A DNA stretch of 64,000 bases, from contig CAYYDG010000032.1 in the NCBI GenBank assembly GCA_964470555.1, forward strand, positions 1 through 64,000, in the 5' to 3' direction. Shown piece after piece: positions 36,535 to 46,571 of the stretch. Numbering within the stretch: position 1 is the first letter of the stretch; every line of letters begins with the position of its first letter. A model generated the notes under the pieces. That model was not told the origin of the DNA. It saw only the letters and a list, made by a program, of their open reading frames with translations, and ran no database searches. The position numbers and the translations under genes are program-made. This DNA comes from RBC074 sp964470555. Lineage in GTDB: Bacteria > Acidobacteriota > Blastocatellia > RBC074.

Positions 36535-37194
36535 CTACCGACTAATCAAGCCTTCAATCAGCGAACAAAGCTTTTCGAAGATTTCTTGGACCTTGCCTTC
36601 ACCGTCAATTTCAATCAGACGACCGCTCGACCGATAGTATTCAATCAGCGGAGCCGTTGCGGTTTTGTATTCTGCAAAACGCCGTTTCACTGACTCTGGA
36701 TTATCATCGCTGCGCTGCTTGAGCGCTTCGCCATCAAGATCACAAACCCCTTCGACCTTCGGCGGTCGAAAATAAACGTTGTAGATTTCGCCGCACTTCG
36801 GGCAGGTATGTCTTCCGGTCAGTCGTTTGAAAAGAACATCTTCGTGAACCATGGCCCTGACCAGAAGAACTTCTTTCTGCTGCTGGTCGGCCAGTTCTTC
36901 CAACTGATGAGCCTGATTGATGGTTCGCGGAAAACCGTCGAGGATATAACCATTCTGGCAATCAGGACGAGCCGTTCTGGTCCGAATCACTTCAGCAAGG
37001 ATTTCATCGCTGACCAATTTGCCGGAAGCCAGTGTCTCACGTATTTCCTGGCCAAGCGCCGTTTCGGCTTGCGCCATTTCCCGCAGAATGTCACCTGTCG
37101 AAATTTGCGGGTAGCCGTATTTTTCGGACAAGAGGCGAGCTTGCGTTCCTTTGCCTGCTCCCGGCGGCCCGATTATCACGATTACTCTCGACAT
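36535..37194 (-). CDS. adk: Adenylate kinase with zinc-type lid
   Basis: 219 residues, long form. P-loop GPPGAGKGTQA (about 8-18), NMP-binding STGDILRE, and a lid with the metal site CPKCG and CDLDGE (three Cys plus Asp). Interconverts ATP, AMP and ADP. Between secY and map. Confidence 0.97.
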   Translation of the reverse strand: MSRVIVIIGPPGAGKGTQARLLSEKYGYPQISTGDILREMAQAETALGQEIRETLASGKLVSDEILAEVIRTRTARPDCQNGYILDGFPRTINQAHQLEELADQQQKEVLLVRAMVHEDVLFKRLTGRHTCPKCGEIYNVYFRPPKVEGVCDLDGEALKQRSDDNPESVKRRFAEYKTATAPLIEYYRSSGRLIEIDGEGKVQEIFEKLCSLIEGLISR

Positions 37195-37230
37195 AAGCGA
37201 CTGATTCCTCGTCCCTGGAAAGGTAATTGA

Positions 37231-38658
37231 TTACGTGGCGCGACGGCCACGCAATCTGCCGCCGCGAGGACCAAGGAACCCATCGTAATGACGCATCACC
37301 AATTGAGCTTCCACCTGACTGATCGTATCCATCGCCACACCGACGACAATCAGCAGACTGGTTCCGCCGAAATAGAAAGAAACGCCCAAACCGGTCAGAA
37401 TCCAGCTAAATCCGGGGATGTTTTGAATCACGCCATCAAGCCAGGGACCGATGAACGGCAGATATTGAACTTTGAAACCACTGATCATCAATTGCGGAAT
37501 CAGACAAACGACAACCAGATAAATGGCGCCCACCGTCGTCAATCTGACAAGAATCGAATTGAGGAAATCTCCGGTTCGTTTACCGGGGCGAATGCCAGGA
37601 ATGAATGCGCCTTGTTTACGCAGATTTTCCGCCACTTCATCGGCGTTGAACACAATCGAAACATAGAAGAACGCAAACAGAACGATTCCGCTGATGAATA
37701 ACAGTTCGTAAACCGGATGGCCGCCGCTCAGCCATGTGTTGAGCGTCGTCAGCCAACTCCATTGACCAAACGTCACTAACGATTGCGGAATCGCCAACAC
37801 CGACGACGCAAAGATGACCGGGATGACTCCGGCGATGTTGACCTTCAACGGCAAATGCGATGACTGGGTCTGCACCATCTTGTTGCCAACCATACGACGC
37901 GTGTGATTAGTCGGAACCTTTCGAGTTCCCCGCTCAAAAAACACAATTCCAGCGGTCACAACCAACATCACCAACACCAGAATAATCACAAACACTGCCG
38001 AACCTGGGTCTTTGATCGAAATCCACAACTGAGTGATGGCGCTCGGAACGCCGACGACAATCCCGGCGAAAATCAACAAGCTGATGCCATTGCCAATGCC
38101 GCGTTCGGTAATCTGCTCGCCAAGCCACATCACGAACATGGTTCCTGCGGTCAAGGCCAGCATTCCCATGATCACAAAGCCTATACCTCCTCCGCCAATC
38201 ACCAGTGAGCGAGGTATCATGTTGATGGGAACCTGCTGATTTTGCAGCCAGTAGGCCAGACTGGTTCCCTGAACGATGCATAACACGACTGTCAGATAGC
38301 GCGTGTACTTGTTGATCTTCTGGCGTCCGAGTTCGCCTTCCTGTTGAATCGCCTTGAGTTTCGGATAAACCGAAGTCATCAACTGGAAAATGATCGAGGA
38401 AGTGATGTACGGCATGATGCCGAGCGCAAAAACTGAAATCCGGCGCAGGTTACCACCGGAAAACAGGTCTAAGGCCCCAAACAATCCGCCAGCTTGTGAA
38501 CTCCAAAACGCTTCCACGGCCTCTCGATCAAGTCCCGGAACCTGAACGTGAATGCCTGCTCGGTAGATCGCCAGCATTCCCAGTGTGAACAGCACACGAC
38601 GGCGCAGTTCTGGAATTTTGAACAGATTGCGGATTGCGTTGATGAATGACTCGACCAT
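37231..38658 (-). CDS. secY: Protein translocase subunit SecY
   Basis: 475 residues with ten membrane segments; typical blocks are ALGIMPYITSSIIFQLM, the cytoplasmic loop RGTRKVPTNH and QQGEFIPGIRPGKRT-like sequence (here RKQGAFIPGIRPG). Central channel of the Sec system in the inner membrane. A triple 16-bp repeat lies just upstream. Confidence 0.97.
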   Translation of the reverse strand: MVESFINAIRNLFKIPELRRRVLFTLGMLAIYRAGIHVQVPGLDREAVEAFWSSQAGGLFGALDLFSGGNLRRISVFALGIMPYITSSIIFQLMTSVYPKLKAIQQEGELGRQKINKYTRYLTVVLCIVQGTSLAYWLQNQQVPINMIPRSLVIGGGGIGFVIMGMLALTAGTMFVMWLGEQITERGIGNGISLLIFAGIVVGVPSAITQLWISIKDPGSAVFVIILVLVMLVVTAGIVFFERGTRKVPTNHTRRMVGNKMVQTQSSHLPLKVNIAGVIPVIFASSVLAIPQSLVTFGQWSWLTTLNTWLSGGHPVYELLFISGIVLFAFFYVSIVFNADEVAENLRKQGAFIPGIRPGKRTGDFLNSILVRLTTVGAIYLVVVCLIPQLMISGFKVQYLPFIGPWLDGVIQNIPGFSWILTGLGVSFYFGGTSLLIVVGVAMDTISQVEAQLVMRHYDGFLGPRGGRLRGRRAT

Positions 38659-38669
38659 ATCTTCCCTAA

Positions 38670-38717
38670 ATCAAGGCTGGCCTGAATCAAGGCCGGCCTG
38701 TATCAAGACCGAAGTGA
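38670..38717. repeat. Three tandem 16-bp units between rplO and secY
   Basis: Units 38670-38685, 38686-38701 and 38702-38717 follow ATCAAGGCYGGCCTGW, the third degenerate. They lie between the rplO stop and the secY start, 11 bases before the secY ATG on the transcribed strand. Confidence 0.7.
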
Positions 38718-38738
38718 CGGCTCAAAACTTAAAACCGT

Positions 38739-39224
38739 TCAGGCGGCTTCGCTTTCTGCCGCGGACTTGCGGGCAATGACTTCTGCCGTACCGCCCGCCG
38801 CTTCAATTTTCTTTTTGGCAGATTCGCTGAACCGATGGGCGCTGATGGTCAAAGCCTTGCTCAATTCGCCTTTGCCCAACACCGCGACTGATTTTTGCAG
38901 CGATTTGCGAACCAACCCTCGCTCAACCAGCGTTTCAGGAGTGATGGTTGCACCAGCGTCAAACAACTCTTCCAGTCGCGACAAATTCACTTCCGCCCAT
39001 TCGCGTTTGAAAATGTTCGTGAATCCGCGTTTCGGCAAACGACGATGCAAAGGCATCTGTCCGCCTTCAAAGCCTCGCTTTTGCGAATATCCCGAACGCG
39101 ATTTCTGACCTTTGTTTCCACGACCGGAGGTCTTGCCAAGTCCCGATCCCTGACCGCGACCAACGCGTTTCTTTTTATGATTGGCGCCAGCGGGCGCTTT
39201 GAGGTTGTTCAAGCCAATAGCCAT
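38739..39224 (-). CDS. rplO: Ribosomal protein L15
   Basis: 161 residues from ATG 39224 (the open frame is longer but family starts agree with MAIGLNNLKAP). Glycine-rich RGQGSGLGKTSGRGNKGQ near the N terminus, and GFEGGQMPLHRRLPKRGF. Extended protein in the large subunit. Followed by secY. Confidence 0.95.
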   Translation of the reverse strand: MAIGLNNLKAPAGANHKKKRVGRGQGSGLGKTSGRGNKGQKSRSGYSQKRGFEGGQMPLHRRLPKRGFTNIFKREWAEVNLSRLEELFDAGATITPETLVERGLVRKSLQKSVAVLGKGELSKALTISAHRFSESAKKKIEAAGGTAEVIARKSAAESEAA

Positions 39225-39272
39225 AGTAGTTCCAGTGTCTTTGTCCGATCGTGTTCGGACTGGTCTCAAAAC

Positions 39273-39458
39273 TTATTCAACGATTCGCAGCAGGTGCGGA
39301 ATCTTGGCGACCATGCCACGAATGGATTCGTTATCAGGCCGTTCGACAATCTGATTGAGCTTGGTCAGCCCCAGACTTCGCACAATGACCTTGTGTTTTT
39401 CGGGTGCGGCAATCGCGCTCCGATACCATTGAATCTTGATCTTCTTTTCGTCCGCCAT
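39273..39458 (-). CDS. rpmD: Ribosomal protein L30
   Basis: 61 residues: KIKIQWYRSAIAAPEKHK start, LGLTKLNQIVERPDN and IRGMVAKIPHLLRIVE. Its ATG lies 2 bases after the rpsE stop, so it is coupled. Confidence 0.95.
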   Translation of the reverse strand: MADEKKIKIQWYRSAIAAPEKHKVIVRSLGLTKLNQIVERPDNESIRGMVAKIPHLLRIVE

Positions 39459-39460
39459 AC

Positions 39461-39955
39461 TTAGAGTTCCTCCACAGTCCGGCCACGCAAGCGGGCAATT
39501 TCTTCTTTGCTTCTCATGTTGGCCAGCGCGTCGAAGGTCGCCCGAATGACGTTATGAGGATTGTTCGATCCCAGACTCTTGGTCAGGATGTTGCTGACGC
39601 CGACCGCGTTCATGACTGCGCGCACGGCTCCTCCGGCGATTACACCTGTTCCTTCGACAGCGGGTTTGAGCATCACACGTCCTGCGCCGAATCTGCCGAC
39701 AATCGGATGCGGCAGGGTCGTCCCGACCAACGGCACACGAATCAGGTTGCGCTTGGCTGCTTCCAGAGCCTTGCGAATCGCCTGGGGAACTTCTTTGGCC
39801 TTGCCGGTTCCGAAACCGACAATTCCTTTCTGATTGCCAACCACGACCAGAGCGGCAAACGACAGGTTCTTACCACCTTTGACGACCTTGGTGACGCGAT
39901 TGATCGAGATTACCTGATCCGTCAACTCAAGCCCGTCCGCATTGATTCTGTCCAT
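39461..39955 (-). CDS. rpsE: Ribosomal protein S5
   Basis: 164 residues. Double-stranded RNA-binding N-terminal domain (VISINRVTKVVKGGKNLSF) and C-terminal domain (VMLKPAVEGTGVIAGGAVR). Shapes decoding accuracy in the small subunit. Confidence 0.97.
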   Translation of the reverse strand: MDRINADGLELTDQVISINRVTKVVKGGKNLSFAALVVVGNQKGIVGFGTGKAKEVPQAIRKALEAAKRNLIRVPLVGTTLPHPIVGRFGAGRVMLKPAVEGTGVIAGGAVRAVMNAVGVSNILTKSLGSNNPHNVIRATFDALANMRSKEEIARLRGRTVEEL

Positions 39956-39981
39956 AAAAACGATTCTCCGAGCTAAAAAAG

Positions 39982-40341
39982 CTAAAACTGTAATCCCGCT
40001 TCGCGTGCGGCTTCTGCCAGCGATTTGACGCGACCGTGATAAATGTATCCGCCGCGATCAAACACGACGCTGCTGATGCCTTTTTCCCTGGCGCGCTCGG
40101 CAATCAGCTTGCCGATGGATTTCGCGGCCTCCACATTGCCGCCATTGCCGACGCCTGCGTTCTTTTCGACCGACGAAGCCGAACAAAGCGTCACGCCGTT
40201 GACGTCATCAATCACCTGAGCGTAAACGTGGTTGAGACTGCGAAACACAGCCAGACGCGGGCGTTCCGCCGTGCCTTTCACTTTTTTGCGTATGCGCGAA
40301 TGTACAGCGCGCCTCACATCTTGTCTTGATTTCTTTGCCAT
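39982..40341 (-). CDS. rplR: Ribosomal protein L18
   Basis: 119 residues from ATG 40341 (MAKKSRQDVRR). Features RPRLAVFRSLNHVYAQVIDD and the C-terminal FDRGGYIYHGRVKSLAEAAREAGL. Binds 5S rRNA. Confidence 0.96.
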   Translation of the reverse strand: MAKKSRQDVRRAVHSRIRKKVKGTAERPRLAVFRSLNHVYAQVIDDVNGVTLCSASSVEKNAGVGNGGNVEAAKSIGKLIAERAREKGISSVVFDRGGYIYHGRVKSLAEAAREAGLQF

Positions 40342-40429
40342 AACGATTGGTTGCCTTCGCCGAACGATGAGCCGTCTGCGCAATTATTGACGCCTGAGAC
40401 TCCTTCGTTCAGCCTTTTGAGTTCATCGT

Positions 40430-40984
40430 TTATTTGCCGGTCTTGCCGGGTTTGAGTTTGATCTGGCGATTGGCGTAACGAACGCCTTTGCCTTTGTAAG
40501 CGTCAGGTTTGCGCAGATTGTGCATGTTCGCCGCCGTCTGTCCCAGCAATTCCCGGTCAATGCCCGTCAGAGTGACCGTCGTTTGATACTGGTTGATCGT
40601 GCGCGCCAGTTTTTCCACCTTGGCGCTGATACCTTCGGGCAGCACGAATTCAATCGGATGCGAATATCCCAGAGCGAAATTGATGCTGCGGCCTTTCAAT
40701 TCGGCTTTGTAACCGACGCCGACGACATCCATCTCCTGCGTGAAACCTTGCGACACGCCTTGGACGGCGTTGGCCACCAGCGCGCGCAGAGTCCCATGAA
40801 TCGCAGTGTGCTCTTTGTCCTGGCGCTCGGCGACAAGCTTGCCTTCTTCTACCTTGAGCGTGACGCCAGCGGGGATTTTCGTGGTCAACTTGCCCTTCGG
40901 CCCCTGCACTTCGATGACCGATTCCGAGATATTGACCTTCACATCTTTCGGAATATCAATTGGTTTTTTGCCTACTCGTGACAT
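40430..40984 (-). CDS. rplF: Ribosomal protein L6
   Basis: 184 residues: SRVGKKPIDIPKDVKVNI start, two similar domains, and the C-terminal KPDAYKGKGVRYANRQIKLKPGKTGK block, cited in part (YKGKGVRY). Near the GTPase centre of the large subunit. An 86-base spacer with a heptamer array separates it from rpsH. Confidence 0.97.
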   Translation of the reverse strand: MSRVGKKPIDIPKDVKVNISESVIEVQGPKGKLTTKIPAGVTLKVEEGKLVAERQDKEHTAIHGTLRALVANAVQGVSQGFTQEMDVVGVGYKAELKGRSINFALGYSHPIEFVLPEGISAKVEKLARTINQYQTTVTLTGIDRELLGQTAANMHNLRKPDAYKGKGVRYANRQIKLKPGKTGK

Positions 40985-41000
40985 AACTCTCTCGTTGGTT

Positions 41001-41028
41001 ATCGGTGGTCAGTGGTCAGCGGTCGGTG
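41001..41028. repeat. Heptamer repeat array between rpsH and rplF
   Basis: Four 7-base units: ATCGGTG, GTCAGTG, GTCAGCG, GTCGGTG. It sits 16 bases upstream of the rplF start codon on the transcribed strand. Confidence 0.75.
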
Positions 41029-41070
41029 GTAAAACCAGCGCCCAGCTACCGACCTTAAACGACCAGCCGC

Positions 41071-41472
<402 letters not shown>

Positions 41473-41548
41473 CGTTTCAACTCCACTCACTTAAGTCCTA
41501 CAGTTCCGGGCAGGCGGCCTATCCGCCCCCGGCTGCAGGACTTTTCAA

Positions 41549-41734
41549 CTACCAGCTTGATTTCGTTACGCCCGGAATATCGCCTTGCAGCGCCAGTTGG
41601 CGGAAGCAGATGCGGCAGACGCTGAATTTCCGCAGGTAAGCGCGCGGACGGCCACAACGTTTGCAACGGTTGTAGCCGCGCACTTTGAACTTCGGTTTAC
41701 GGTTCGCTTGAACGATCTTTGAAGTCTTTGCCAT
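41549..41734 (-). CDS. rpsN: Ribosomal protein S14, short zinc-binding form
   Basis: 61 residues, the type Z form with Cys pairs CKRCGRPRAYLRKFSVCRIC, i.e. C-x2-C-x12-C-x2-C. Located between rplE and rpsH. Confidence 0.96.
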   Translation of the reverse strand: MAKTSKIVQANRKPKFKVRGYNRCKRCGRPRAYLRKFSVCRICFRQLALQGDIPGVTKSSW

Positions 41735-41747
41735 AGTTCCTCAAGTC

Positions 41748-42293
41748 TTAATTTTGCCGAAACGGCATTCCCAGATGGCGCAACAATGAGCGCGCTTCTT
41801 CATCAGTCTTTGCCGTGGTCACTATGCACACGTTCATGCCGCGCGCCTTGTCAATTTTTCCGAAGTCAATTTCCGGAAAGATCAACTGATCCTTCAGGCC
41901 GACCGTGTAGTTGCCGCGCCCGTCAAAGGCCTTGGGACTGACGCCGCGGAAATCGCGCACGCGAGGCAAAGCCAGACTGACAAACCGGTCCAGAAATTCA
42001 TACATGCGCTCGCCGCGCAAAGTGACCATTGCGCCAATGCTCATTCCTTCGCGCAGTTTGAACGCTGCGATGGATTTTTTGGCTTTGGTCACCACAGGTT
42101 TCTGCCCGGCAATGGTTTGCAAATCGCCGACAGCGATATCAATGGCTTTGGCGTTCTGAATCGCTTCGCCCAAGCCGACGTTGATGACGATCTTTTCCAG
42201 CTTCGGAACGCTCATCGGGTTCTTGTAATCGAACTCCTTGGTCAGCGCCGGAACAATCTCTTTCAGATATTTTTCTTTAAGTCGTGAAGCCAT
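41748..42293 (-). CDS. rplE: Ribosomal protein L5
   Basis: 181 residues from ATG 42293 (MASRLKEKYLKEI). PKLEKIVINVGLGEA and the C-terminal IDKARGMNVCIVTTAKTDEE. Contacts 5S rRNA and P-site tRNA. The open frame extends 36 codons upstream but the extension is not family-like. Confidence 0.96.
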   Translation of the reverse strand: MASRLKEKYLKEIVPALTKEFDYKNPMSVPKLEKIVINVGLGEAIQNAKAIDIAVGDLQTIAGQKPVVTKAKKSIAAFKLREGMSIGAMVTLRGERMYEFLDRFVSLALPRVRDFRGVSPKAFDGRGNYTVGLKDQLIFPEIDFGKIDKARGMNVCIVTTAKTDEEARSLLRHLGMPFRQN

Positions 42294-42351
42294 AACTTGA
42301 ACTTGCTCCCTTCCCTCAACCCAACGGTTGGACAGTCGGGCAATACGGTTG

Positions 42352-42672
42352 TTATTCGAGCGCCGCGCCGGTTTTTTTCGAGATACGAACCTTGCGGCCA
42401 TCTTCCAGAATCTGGTAACCGACGCGAACCGGCACTCCGTTTTCCAGATACATCACATTCGACACATCAATCGGAGCTTCTTTCTCCACGATGCCGCCCG
42501 CGACGCCTTTCTGGCGGTTGGGACGCTCGAAATGCTTGAGCAGATTGATGCCTTCGACCAGCAATTTACGTTCTTTGGTCAACACCTTAATCACACGACC
42601 TCGTTTGCCCTTGTCGCGTCCGGAGATGACCGTCACCTGGTCGTTTTTCTTGATTTTTATTTTGTTTGGCAT
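42352..42672 (-). CDS. rplX: Ribosomal protein L24
   Basis: 106 residues with a KOW motif (DQVTVISGRDKGKRGRVIKV) and a C-terminal RVGYQILEDGRKVRISKKTG block, cited in part. Early assembly protein of the large subunit. Confidence 0.96.
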   Translation of the reverse strand: MPNKIKIKKNDQVTVISGRDKGKRGRVIKVLTKERKLLVEGINLLKHFERPNRQKGVAGGIVEKEAPIDVSNVMYLENGVPVRVGYQILEDGRKVRISKKTGAALE

Positions 42673-42699
42673 GGTCTTTTGACTCCCTTGCTCGCCCGA

Positions 42700-43071
42700 T
42701 TAAATAACTTCAGGAGCGAGACTGACGATTTTCATAAACCCTTTTTCGCGCAATTCACGAGCCACCGGGCCAAACACGCGAGTGCCAACAGGTTCGCCGT
42801 CCGGTTTGATAATCACCGCCGCGTTTTCATCGAAGCGGATATAAGTTCCGTCTTTGCGCCGAACTTCCTTGCGCGTGCGAACGATGACGGCTTTGACTAC
42901 CTGTTTCTTTTTCACCGTTCCATCGGGCGAAGCTTCCTTGACCGAAGCCGTAATCACATCGCCCAGACTGGCGCGCGATCCGATGTTGCCGCCAAACGGC
43001 AGGATCATCGCGATTTTCTTTGCCCCTGAATTGTCGGCGACCTGCAAAATAGATCGCATCTGTAATGCCAT
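42700..43071 (-). CDS. rplN: Ribosomal protein L14
   Basis: 123 residues from ATG 43071, with AAGGAGG seven bases upstream. MRSILQVADNSGAKKI and FGPVARELREKGFMKIVSLA. The frame runs on upstream through a repeat-rich spacer, which is not coding. Confidence 0.97.
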   Translation of the reverse strand: MALQMRSILQVADNSGAKKIAMILPFGGNIGSRASLGDVITASVKEASPDGTVKKKQVVKAVIVRTRKEVRRKDGTYIRFDENAAVIIKPDGEPVGTRVFGPVARELREKGFMKIVSLAPEVI

Positions 43072-43131
43072 TGCTAGCCTCCTTGTCGGTGGCCGGTAGC
43101 TGGTGTCTGGTGATCGGTGTGATGGAATCCC

Positions 43132-43159
43132 ACAACCGACAACCGACAACCGACAACCG
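43132..43159. repeat. Perfect heptamer repeat ACAACCG x4 between rpsQ and rplN
   Basis: Four identical copies of ACAACCG (43132-43159), then a fifth degenerate one. A looser GGT-rich stretch follows toward rplN. It ends 4 bases from the rpsQ stop codon. Confidence 0.85.
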
Positions 43160-43163
43160 ACAA

Positions 43164-43499
43164 CTACTTACTTGCCTTTCGTAACACTTCGACGACGCGC
43201 CAACGCTTGAGCTTGGAAAGCGGGCGGGTTTCGGAAATGCGAACCTGGTCGCCGATGCCGACGCCTTCGATTTCGTTATGCGCCATGAACTTTGCCCGTT
43301 TGCGCACGTAGCGTTTGTAAATCGGATGCTTCACCAAACGATCCACTCGCACAACCACCGTTTTCTGCATTTTGTCGCTGGTCACAATGCCGATTTTTTC
43401 GGTGCGGCGACCGCGTGCTTTTGCTTTGGGAGCGGTGTCGCTCTCCGGTGCGATTTCTGCGGCAACCGGTGTTTCCAAATTTTCTTTGATCTCTTCCAT
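43164..43499 (-). CDS. rpsQ: Ribosomal protein S17 with N-terminal extension
   Basis: 111 residues against about 80-85 in most species. The core starts near residue 33 (KIGIVTSDKMQKTVVVRVDR) and is standard. The first 32 residues are an acidic, Ala/Glu-rich extension. Binds the 5' domain of 16S rRNA. Confidence 0.95.
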   Translation of the reverse strand: MEEIKENLETPVAAEIAPESDTAPKAKARGRRTEKIGIVTSDKMQKTVVVRVDRLVKHPIYKRYVRKRAKFMAHNEIEGVGIGDQVRISETRPLSKLKRWRVVEVLRKASK

Positions 43500-43552
43500 A
43501 TTCCATCACACTGGCTGTTTCTTCGCGCGAAGCGAAGCCAGCCGTCTAGAAC

Positions 43553-43759
43553 TTACTTCTCAACGCCGAGCGCGCGCCCGCGCAAAATGGTTTTGATCTG
43601 CGCCAGTTCTTTTTTCTGTTTGCGAATCTGCGCGACCGTGTCAGTGTCGCCAAGCGCCTTTTTGAAATTCAGGCGGAACTGCGATTCTTTGATTTCAGCC
43701 AGTCGCTTGATCAACTCTTCGGTCGAAATTTCGCGCATCTTGTCGAGTTTGTGCTTCAC
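43553..43759 (-). CDS. rpmC: Ribosomal protein L29
   Basis: 68 residues from a GTG whose first base pair overlaps the rplP stop (GTGA). MREISTEELIKRLAEIKES and FRLNFKKALGDTDTVAQIRK. Lies at the peptide exit. Confidence 0.95.
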   Translation of the reverse strand: MKHKLDKMREISTEELIKRLAEIKESQFRLNFKKALGDTDTVAQIRKQKKELAQIKTILRGRALGVEK

Positions 43760-44193
43760 AGTGCGCCTCCTTCCTGATCTTTGCGCGTCACGAACTTGGT
43801 TTTGATCGGCAGTTTGGCCGCCGCCAATTCCATCGCGCGTCTTGCCGTCGCTTCATCCACGCCTTCCATTTCGAAGATGATGCGTCCGGGTTTGACGACC
43901 GAAACCCAGCCCTCTGGCGCGCCTTTGCCCTTGCCCATACGGGTTTCAGCCGGTTTTTTGGTGATCGGCTTGTCGGGGAAGATGCGAATCCAGAGCTTGC
44001 CGCCGCGTTTGACGAAGCGCGTGATGGCGATACGACCGGCTTCGATCTGCCGCCCGGTAACCCACGACACTTCCATCGCTTTCAGCGCAAATTCGCCGAA
44101 CGCGATGTTGGTTCCGCGTTTGGCAGCGCCTGCGCGACGACCGCGTTGCTGCTTACGATATTTGACCTTCTTGGGAATTTTATATTCAGCCAT
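43756..44193 (-). CDS. rplP: Ribosomal protein L16
   Basis: 145 residues: PKKVKYRKQQRGRRAGAAKRG, ITRFVKRGGKLWIRIFPDKP and MGKGKGAPEGWVSVVKPGR. Supports tRNA at the peptidyl-transferase side. Confidence 0.97.
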   Translation of the reverse strand: MAEYKIPKKVKYRKQQRGRRAGAAKRGTNIAFGEFALKAMEVSWVTGRQIEAGRIAITRFVKRGGKLWIRIFPDKPITKKPAETRMGKGKGAPEGWVSVVKPGRIIFEMEGVDEATARRAMELAAAKLPIKTKFVTRKDQEGGAL

Positions 44194-44198
44194 TTCAG

Positions 44199-44851
<653 letters not shown>

Positions 44852-44878
44852 TCTCTCCGTTGCCGAAATCTCTTGAAG

Positions 44879-45277
44879 TTATTCAGCCGCTTCGGCGGCC
44901 TTGCCTGATTTTTTGCCTTCGCGTTTTTCCGAAGACACCACCACGATCAGGTGGCTGTAATGGCGTCGCTCACGATACGCGCGCCCCATCGGCGCGGGGC
45001 GAACGCGGCGGCGATGTTTGGTCGTGCCGGTGTTGGCGTAACAGGCTTTCACCCATAATTCGTCAACATCCACCATCACGTTTTCCTGCATCGCCAATTT
45101 CTCAGCGTTGGCACGAGCCGATTCCAGTACCTTGTAAATCTGGCCGGCGGCGCGTTTGTTGGTGAAGCGCAACACTTCACGCGCTTCGCTGTATCTCAAG
45201 CCGCGGATCAAATCCATGACCAGCTTGGCCTTTTGCGACGAAATCTTGACGTTTTTTGCTTTCGCAGTTGCTTCCAT
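44879..45277 (-). CDS. rplV: Ribosomal protein L22
   Basis: 132 residues: KNVKISSQKAKLVMDLIRG, and the beta hairpin region YANTGTTKHRRRVRPAPMGR that lines the exit tunnel. Lysine/Glu-rich C-terminal tail. Confidence 0.96.
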   Translation of the reverse strand: MEATAKAKNVKISSQKAKLVMDLIRGLRYSEAREVLRFTNKRAAGQIYKVLESARANAEKLAMQENVMVDVDELWVKACYANTGTTKHRRRVRPAPMGRAYRERRHYSHLIVVVSSEKREGKKSGKAAEAAE

Positions 45278-45375
45278 GTTCCGAACCTCTATCTGCGACC
45301 GAAAGACAAGACCGAAAGTTGACGAAGCGAAATCGCATTTCTCCCCGTCTGTTCTTTGCTACCTGTCCCCGCGTC

Positions 45376-45660
45376 TTACTTCTTGCCGGAGGATTTCTCC
45401 GCCTTGTCAGCGTGACCTTTGAAAGTGCGCGTCGGAGAAAATTCACCGAGCTTGTGTCCAACCATGTTTTCGGTGATGTAAACAGGTATGAACTTTTTGC
45501 CGTTGTGAACCGCCAGCGTGTGACCAACCATTTCCGGGAAGATTGTCGAGCGGCGCGACCAGGTCTTGTGAACCTTCTTTTCGTTCGCCGCATTCATCCG
45601 TTCAATGGCTTTCAGCAGATGCGCGTCAATGAACGGGCCTTTTTTAACTGAACGTGCCAT
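45376..45660 (-). CDS. rpsS: Ribosomal protein S19
   Basis: 94 residues: ARSVKKGPFIDAHLLKAIER, TWSRRSTIFPEMVGHTLAVH and GHKLGEFSPTRTFKGH. Forms a pair with S13 in the head. Two bases after rplB; a spacer of 98 bases to rplV holds no clear signal. Confidence 0.97.
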   Translation of the reverse strand: MARSVKKGPFIDAHLLKAIERMNAANEKKVHKTWSRRSTIFPEMVGHTLAVHNGKKFIPVYITENMVGHKLGEFSPTRTFKGHADKAEKSSGKK

Positions 45661-45662
45661 GT

Positions 45663-46487
45663 TTATTTCGTTCTCCGTTTGACGATGAACTTGTCGGTGC
45701 GCTTGTTGTTGCGCGTTTTATAGCCGCGAGTCGGTTGTCCCCAGGGCGTCACAGGGTTGCGTCCGCCAGACGTTTTGCCTTCGCCGCCTCCGTGCGGATG
45801 GTCAACCGGGTTCATAGCCACGCCGCGCACGGTGGGGCGAATGCCTTTCCAGCGCGTGCGGCCTGCCTTGCCAATCGAAACGTTTTCGTGTTCGACGTTG
45901 CCGACCTGACCGACAGTCGCCATGCAATCCACCGAAACCTTGCGAATTTCGCCGGACGGCAGACGAAGCTGCGCCAAGCCGCCTTCTTTGGCGACAAGCT
46001 GCGCGAAGCTTCCGGCGCTGCGCGCCATCTGCGCGCCTTTGCCGGGTTTCAATTCGATGTTGTGAATCTGGGTTCCGAGCGGGATGTTTTTAATCGGCAG
46101 GGCATTGCCTGTGAGAATGTCAGCATCGGGGCCGGACAAAACCGTCTGGCCGACCTGCAACCCTGCGGGAGCGATAATGTACCGCTTTTCGCCGTCAACG
46201 TAATTTATCAGGGCGATGCGCGCCGAACGGTTCGGATCGTATTCAATCGTCGCCACATTTCCGGGAATACCGGTCTTGTCGCGTTTGAAATCAATCACGC
46301 GATAATGCCGTTTGTGTCCGCCGCCACGATGGCGCACGGTCATTTTGCCCAGATTGTTGCGACCGCTGGTGCGCTTTTTGGTCTCAAGCAACGGCTTGTG
46401 GGGCTTATCCGTCGTCAACTCATCGTTGGTCAGATAAGTCTGATAGCGCCGCGCCGGACTGGTTGGTGATAGCTTCTTGATTCCCAT
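45663..46487 (-). CDS. rplB: Ribosomal protein L2
   Basis: 274 residues: standard RRYQTYLTNDELT start, GGGHKRHYRVIDFKR, and GVAMNPVDHPHGGGEGKTSG with the conserved His near the peptidyl-transferase centre. Confidence 0.98.
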   Translation of the reverse strand: MGIKKLSPTSPARRYQTYLTNDELTTDKPHKPLLETKKRTSGRNNLGKMTVRHRGGGHKRHYRVIDFKRDKTGIPGNVATIEYDPNRSARIALINYVDGEKRYIIAPAGLQVGQTVLSGPDADILTGNALPIKNIPLGTQIHNIELKPGKGAQMARSAGSFAQLVAKEGGLAQLRLPSGEIRKVSVDCMATVGQVGNVEHENVSIGKAGRTRWKGIRPTVRGVAMNPVDHPHGGGEGKTSGGRNPVTPWGQPTRGYKTRNNKRTDKFIVKRRTK

Positions 46488-46504
46488 CTTTTCCTCAATC
46501 GTTT

Positions 46505-46566
46505 GTAGTACCGGCTTGAGCCGGAAGCTTTCGCTCTTAAAGCCTGCCGCCTTAAGGCGGAACTAC
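46505..46566. repeat. Palindromic GGCGG-type repeat between rplB and rplW
   Basis: Two palindromes, CCGGCTTGAGCCGG (46511-46524) and CCGCCTTAAGGCGG (46547-46560), enclosed by GTAGT and ACTAC (46505-46509 and 46562-46566). The layout matches the element inserted at 28531-28589. It fills the rplW-rplB spacer. Confidence 0.75.
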
Positions 46567-46571
46567 GAACA

